A stretch of DNA of 64,000 nt from Hoeflea_A sp040932035 (GTDB lineage Bacteria > Pseudomonadota > Alphaproteobacteria > Rhizobiales > Rhizobiaceae), in the NCBI RefSeq assembly GCF_040932035.1, contig NZ_JBFRBB010000003.1, forward strand, positions 248,001 to 312,000, in the 5' to 3' direction. Under the pieces are notes generated by a model. The model had not been told where the DNA came from and did not search any database. It worked only from the letters and a program-made list of their open reading frames with translations. Shown here in pieces: positions 60,456 to 64,000 of this stretch. Position numbers and translations under genes: made by a program. Positions within the stretch are counted from its first letter, which is position 1; each line of letters opens with the position of its first letter.

Positions 60456-61055
60456 GTCCTGTCGTCGTCAGACCCGTCAAACTTAAAGCAGCGACTTCAG
60501 TATATGGCTAGTATCGTGAACGTATTCAGCTTGAACTCAATGGCGTTCAGAGCAGTGTTATCCAATTGTCGTTTGTTAGGTACGCCGTGCAGTTGGCTCC
60601 CAATGGATTGTGGTTTCTTTGTCTGCAGTCTGGAATTACTGCGCTGCCCTCCGAAGGCAGAGATCACACGTTCGAATCGTGTCGGGTGCGCCAATTTTAA
60701 TAATAATAACAAAGACTTAAAAATTCATATCAATCAATTAAATTGCCAACGGTTCTTTGGTCACCACCTGGTCACCACGGGAGATCAAACTCAAGCCAAT
60801 AAATGACCAAAATTATTGCGGGTTCTCTCCACAGATTTCTGCCGCTTGATGATTGTCAGGACCACTCGACAAGCCCTCAAATGCCATAAATGAGCCGGGC
60901 TCGAATTTGAGCAGGAATTTGGGATTTTAAAAATCCGCGCGCCATCGGCATCTATGGCCGCTTCAGAACAAAAATGAGGTTGACTTCGGAGACGCCGTGA
61001 CCAACCGTTAACACCATTTCAAATAGGCAACAAACGCAATGAACGTAATGCTCAC
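60456..61055. other. 600-bp stretch between excisionase and the LacI gene
   Basis: It contains the tRNA-Arg fragment at 60641-60693. The minus-strand frame at 60497-60712 reads through this fragment and is an artefact. From 60700 to 61055 I see no gene and no strong promoter. Confidence 0.55.
60641..60693 (+). repeat. 3' fragment of tRNA-Arg (CCG), probable attachment site
   Basis: Fifty-three bases fold as the 3' part of a tRNA: anticodon stem CTGCC/GGCAG with loop CTCCGAA (anticodon CCG), T-arm ACACG/CGTGT with loop TTCGAAT, acceptor 3' strand CGGGTGC, discriminator G and CCA. The D-arm and 5' acceptor strand are absent. Such fragments mark the distal end of elements integrated in tRNA genes; the integrase is 420 bp away. 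Confidence 0.85.
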
Positions 61056-62075
61056 ATGTCAAAGTCTTCAAAACAGCGCGCGACATTAAACGATGTCGCT
61101 AGGCTGGCAGGCGTGGACGTTTCGACCGCCTCACGCGTTTTGCGTGGCGATACGGCACAGCGTGTTGGCAAGGAGACCAAGGACCGAATACACAAATCGG
61201 CTAAGGAACTGGAATATCTTCCGAATTCGGTTGCCAGGGCGTTGCGTACTTCGAAGACCTATACCCTTGGCATCGTTGTGCCGCAATTGGACAATCCTGT
61301 TTTCTCAGCGGTTATTCGAGGTGCTGAAAGGGCGGCCGTCGCCAAGGGATATTCCTTGCTGATTTCGCACCGGGAGCCCGGTGAAACGGCTACGACAATA
61401 GCCAACCTATCAAAACGCAGCAGAGTTGACGGTTTGCTGGTCGCCAGCCTGGACGAAGATGAGGTTCTCCGTACTGATCTAGAGGCAGCGAATGTGCCCT
61501 ATGTGCTCCTGAATCGCCAATTGCCCGGAGCATATTATGCCGTGGTTCTGAAAAGTCGCGAGGCTGCGAAACGAGCTACCGACTACCTGATCTCACTGGG
61601 CCACAGACGGATAGCACATCTCAGCGGACGCCTGGGCGGTTTCAATGCCAACGAGCGGCTGAAAGGTTATTGCGACGCCCTGCGCGAAGCGGGCATTGAT
61701 TATGATAGTAGCTTGGTGGAAGAGGCCGGTTACACTTTTGAAGGCGGCAAATCTGCCATGCTCGACCTTTTGGGGGGCGATGCAACGGCGGTGATGGCGG
61801 CCACGATGGTATCCGCGGCAGGCGCCATGGTGGCGCTGCATGAGGCCGGTCGGCAAATTCCGGAGGATATGTCGATCATTGCTCTGCACGACGGTGCAAT
61901 CGCCGAAATGCTGTATCCTGCGCTAAGCACGGTCGGCATGCCTACGGAGGAAATGGGAAGCGTGGCGGCGGCGATTCTGATTCAATTGTTGGCGGGCGAA
62001 CAGCCTGAAGCTGTTGCCGCCTTGCCTGCCGGTCCCTTGATTGTAAGGGCTTCCACCGGGCCGATGACGATCTGA
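61056..62075 (+). CDS. LacI-family transcriptional regulator
   Basis: This is a 339-residue repressor-type protein. The helix-turn-helix and hinge are ATLNDVARLAGVDVSTASRVLRG and YLPNSVARALRTSKT, followed by a periplasmic-binding-protein-like domain (LGIVVPQLDNPVFSAVIRGAE, HRRIAHLSG). It precedes an FAD oxidase and an FGGY kinase in the same direction. Two palindromes in the 112-bp gap after it are likely its operators. The effector is probably a sugar or polyol. Confidence 0.93.
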   Translation: MSKSSKQRATLNDVARLAGVDVSTASRVLRGDTAQRVGKETKDRIHKSAKELEYLPNSVARALRTSKTYTLGIVVPQLDNPVFSAVIRGAERAAVAKGYSLLISHREPGETATTIANLSKRSRVDGLLVASLDEDEVLRTDLEAANVPYVLLNRQLPGAYYAVVLKSREAAKRATDYLISLGHRRIAHLSGRLGGFNANERLKGYCDALREAGIDYDSSLVEEAGYTFEGGKSAMLDLLGGDATAVMAATMVSAAGAMVALHEAGRQIPEDMSIIALHDGAIAEMLYPALSTVGMPTEEMGSVAAAILIQLLAGEQPEAVAALPAGPLIVRASTGPMTI

Positions 62076-62118
62076 GATTTTGACCGTTGACAACGCTTCC
62101 AAACTGCTTCATGTTTTA

Positions 62119-62138
62119 TTGAACAAACGATTGTTCAA
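62119..62138. promoter_or_regulatory. Palindrome 1, candidate LacI operator
   Basis: TTGAACAA-ACGA-TTGTTCAA is a perfect 8-bp inverted repeat, 50 bp upstream of the FAD oxidase start. Symmetric operators with a central CG-type core are typical of LacI proteins, and the LacI gene lies just upstream. Confidence 0.6.
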
Positions 62139-62141
62139 GCT

Positions 62142-62157
62142 GATAACAGCCGTTATC
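62142..62157. promoter_or_regulatory. Palindrome 2, candidate second operator
   Basis: GATAAC-AGCC-GTTATC is a perfect 6-bp inverted repeat. Its centre is 21 bp from that of palindrome 1, two helical turns, so two dimers could bind on the same face of the DNA. Confidence 0.5.
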
Positions 62158-62187
62158 GTCCAATCAGAATTGCGGAGCAGAAACAAA

Positions 62188-63663
62188 ATGTCGGAATCGG
62201 AGATAGCCCCGAAGCATACCGAAACGAAAACGGATATCAGCGCAGCCATGGCGGACATCGTGGGATCGGAGCACGTTTTGACCGACGAGAAATTCGTTCG
62301 CGACTATGCCCATGACAAGCTTCCATACGCCAATTACGTTGAGCGCGAAGGCAGGCTCGCTGGCGTCGCTCCCCGCATCGCGGTTCGGCCGGGCAATGCT
62401 GACGAGGTCCAGAAGATCGCGCAATTGGCAAAGCGGTTGCAGACTCAAGTCATTCCATTCGGGAATGGATCCGGTGTTCTTGGTGGCACGATCCCGATAT
62501 CAGATGAGCTGATGGTTGATCTGCGCCGTATGGATCGGATCGTCAGCATCGACGTGGAAAACGCCATGGTAACCGTTCAGGCGGGCACGAATGGCGGTCT
62601 GTTCGAAGCCGAATTGAACTCCAGGGGTTATACTTGCGGGCATCTTCCGCAATCGCTTGAAATCTCGACAGTCGGTGGTTGGGCCGCCTGCCGCGGCGGC
62701 GGGCAAGCCTCGAGCCGGTTCGGAAAGATCGAAGACATCGTGCTGGGTTTGAAGGCGGTCCTGCCGGACGGGTCGTGCATGGATATCCGCCCCGTATCGC
62801 GCCGCGCCGTCGGTCCCTCGTTGCGGGACCTCATGATCGGCAGTGAGGGTGCCTACGGCATAATAACGGAATTGACGCTGCGCATCTGGAAACTGCCGGA
62901 GGCTGAGCAAGGTGTGGTTCTGGCATTTCCTTCATTGCAGGCCGCATGGGATGCCGCAAGAGACATCATGCAGGCGGAACTGCGGCCGACCGTTGCACGA
63001 ATTTATGATCAGGTGGAAAGCCATGAGCGCACGGAAGGCCTGGGCGTTTTCAAAACACATCCGTTCCTCGCGATCCTGATGTTCTCCGGCCGTGCGCAAC
63101 TTGCCGCGGTTGAGGAGCAACTGTCTCTTGAGATAGCCCAGCAGCACGGGGCCGTGACCGGTCCGGTTGAGCTTTTCGATCAGTGGAAGAAGAACCGCTA
63201 CGTGGCGTTCTCTCAAAAATGGCAGGCGCAGGGCTTTTACAACGACACGATCGAGGTCACCGGAAAGTGGTCCGAAATTCCGGCCATGTTTGACGCGATG
63301 GGTAAAGCGGTGAAGGCAATTTACCCGGACGTTCATTTCGGAGCTCATTGGTCGCACATCTATCCGGAAGGCGCGTGTCAGTACATGACCATCCGGTTGC
63401 CGCAGATGCCGCAGGAAAAGGCGCTGCAGCTGCATGACGCCATGTGGGATGCCATCCAGTCGCTGACCCTTGATCATGATGGATCTATCTCGCATCACCA
63501 CGGAGTTGGAGTCTTTCGCAATCGTTGGCTGGCCCGGGAACTGGGCGGTGGTCTTGCGGCACTTCAGCAGATCAAGGATGCGCTGGACCCGGGCAATCTT
63601 TTCAACCCGGGCAAGGTCGGTCTTCGTCCGCCCGCCGGTTCCGTTGTTGTCGGGAAGGGCTGA
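62188..63663 (+). CDS. FAD-binding oxidase related to alkyldihydroxyacetonephosphate synthase/GlcD
   Basis: This is a 491-residue flavoprotein. The FAD-binding PCMH domain includes VIPFGNGSGVLGGTIP and LEISTVGGWAACRGGGQASSRFG, then DLMIGSEGAYGIITELTLRIW. The cap domain contains HFGAHWSHIYPEGACQYMTIR and HHHGVGVFRNRW, as in AGPS-type enzymes. It probably oxidises a hydroxy acid or polyol phosphate; an ether-lipid role is unlikely in bacteria. ATG 62188 has GGAGCAGAAAC upstream; the frame continues upstream to 62080 through the operator region and is not coding there. Confidence 0.88.
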   Translation: MSESEIAPKHTETKTDISAAMADIVGSEHVLTDEKFVRDYAHDKLPYANYVEREGRLAGVAPRIAVRPGNADEVQKIAQLAKRLQTQVIPFGNGSGVLGGTIPISDELMVDLRRMDRIVSIDVENAMVTVQAGTNGGLFEAELNSRGYTCGHLPQSLEISTVGGWAACRGGGQASSRFGKIEDIVLGLKAVLPDGSCMDIRPVSRRAVGPSLRDLMIGSEGAYGIITELTLRIWKLPEAEQGVVLAFPSLQAAWDAARDIMQAELRPTVARIYDQVESHERTEGLGVFKTHPFLAILMFSGRAQLAAVEEQLSLEIAQQHGAVTGPVELFDQWKKNRYVAFSQKWQAQGFYNDTIEVTGKWSEIPAMFDAMGKAVKAIYPDVHFGAHWSHIYPEGACQYMTIRLPQMPQEKALQLHDAMWDAIQSLTLDHDGSISHHHGVGVFRNRWLARELGGGLAALQQIKDALDPGNLFNPGKVGLRPPAGSVVVGKG

Positions 63664-63693
63664 TCTCGTGAGAATTAACAAGGTGTGTTTGAA

Positions 63694-64000
63694 ATGACGG
63701 ATTCTCTTCTGCTTGGGATAGACCTGGGCGCCGGCTCCATGAAGGCGACGCTGATCAAACCGACCGGGGAAGTCGTTGCGGAACACTCGGTTCCGGTGAC
63801 AACGAATTCCCCCCGGAGCGGATGGAGCGAGCAGGACCCTGCGGAATGGTGGCAGGCAGTATGCACGGTCACCAGACGGGTGCTGGATGCTGAAGGTGTC
63901 GTTCCGGTCGGTGTCGCCGCATTGTCCGTGTCGGCCGGGGCACACACACAGGTGCTCGAAGATGCCGACGGCCGCGTGATCCGCCCCGCCATTTTATGGA
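63694..64000 (+). CDS. FGGY-family carbohydrate kinase, N-terminal part
   Basis: The first 102 residues are in the window, and the gene runs off the end. The start MTDSLLLGIDLGAGSMKATLI carries the phosphate-1 motif of the ASKHA fold, followed by WSEQDPAEWW and VAALSVSAGAHTQVLEDADG. The equivalent regions of xylulokinase and related sugar kinases look the same. It begins 31 bp after the FAD oxidase stop and is probably in the same LacI-controlled operon. The sugar cannot be named from this part. Confidence 0.9.
   Translation, partial: MTDSLLLGIDLGAGSMKATLIKPTGEVVAEHSVPVTTNSPRSGWSEQDPAEWWQAVCTVTRRVLDAEGVVPVGVAALSVSAGAHTQVLEDADGRVIRPAILW

Noticed and set aside
60497..60712. 71-residue frame reading LAHPTRFERVISAFGG
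   Set aside because: It is an antisense reading of the tRNA-Arg fragment, a common false ORF near attachment sites.
62932..63945. 337-residue open frame on the minus strand
   Set aside because: It lies opposite the FAD oxidase and FGGY kinase genes, has no family features, and is explained by high GC third positions.
1..64000. CRISPR arrays, rRNA genes, replication origin, phage structural genes
   Set aside because: I found no regularly spaced repeat array, no rRNA-like sequence, no origin-type repeats, and no capsid, tail or terminase genes.

Overview
The window looks like chromosome from an alphaproteobacterium, most likely of the Rhizobiales (Hyphomicrobiales). The left end holds a DUF1153/SciP protein next to mnmA, and the rest is rich in TRAP and tripartite tricarboxylate transporters with LysR, ROK and LacI catabolic regulators. 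No species can be named from sequence alone.

Region by region. 1-6.4 kb looks like core genome: the end of a probable MCE-type protein, a PqiA-like membrane protein, sciP, mnmA, two tandem secreted paralogues of unknown function, and a DegT aminotransferase with a Gfo/Idh dehydrogenase (sugar-nucleotide type pair). It ends at an elongator tRNA-Met(CAT). From 6.4 to about 60.7 kb the sequence looks accessory: catabolic operons separated by decayed insertion sequences. At 7-16 kb a ROK repressor faces nagB-nagA-TRAP(PQM)-uxuA-uxuB, a route for amino sugars and hexuronates. At 16.8-22.4 kb there is a LysR gene, an FMN alpha-hydroxy-acid dehydrogenase and a second TRAP transporter. This is followed by the start of a molybdopterin reductase cut off by a dead IS6-family element. 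At 23-32.7 kb come a YeiH-type exporter, an intact BisC-like reductase, a short-chain acyl-CoA oxidation cluster and a LysR gene. At 32.9-40.4 kb tctCBA is followed by a ThDP enzyme, a transthyretin-like protein, a GlcD-like FAD dehydrogenase and a LysE exporter.

The 41-54 kb block is a signalling island: a QseBC-type two-component pair, a CheY-like receiver, a SprT-like protein with a broken metal site, a PBP-PAS-PAS-GGDEF-EAL protein, an MCP, and a histidine kinase that shares the MCP's periplasmic sensor. Three intergenic regions here carry the same bipartite element, GTTTAAAC-N10-GTTTAAAC; one copy lies inside a perfect 50-bp palindrome. This is the most interesting undescribed signal I found.

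54.2-58.9 kb is a graveyard of fragments (VOC, YeiH, TetR, transposases, hairpin repeats) around one intact SDR gene. At 59-60.7 kb a tyrosine integrase and an excisionase-like gene lie beside a 3' fragment of tRNA-Arg(CCG). A degenerate copy of the tRNA-Met 3' end sits just left of the integrase. From 61 kb a LacI regulator precedes an AGPS-like FAD oxidase and the start of an FGGY sugar kinase, with two adjacent palindromes as likely operators.
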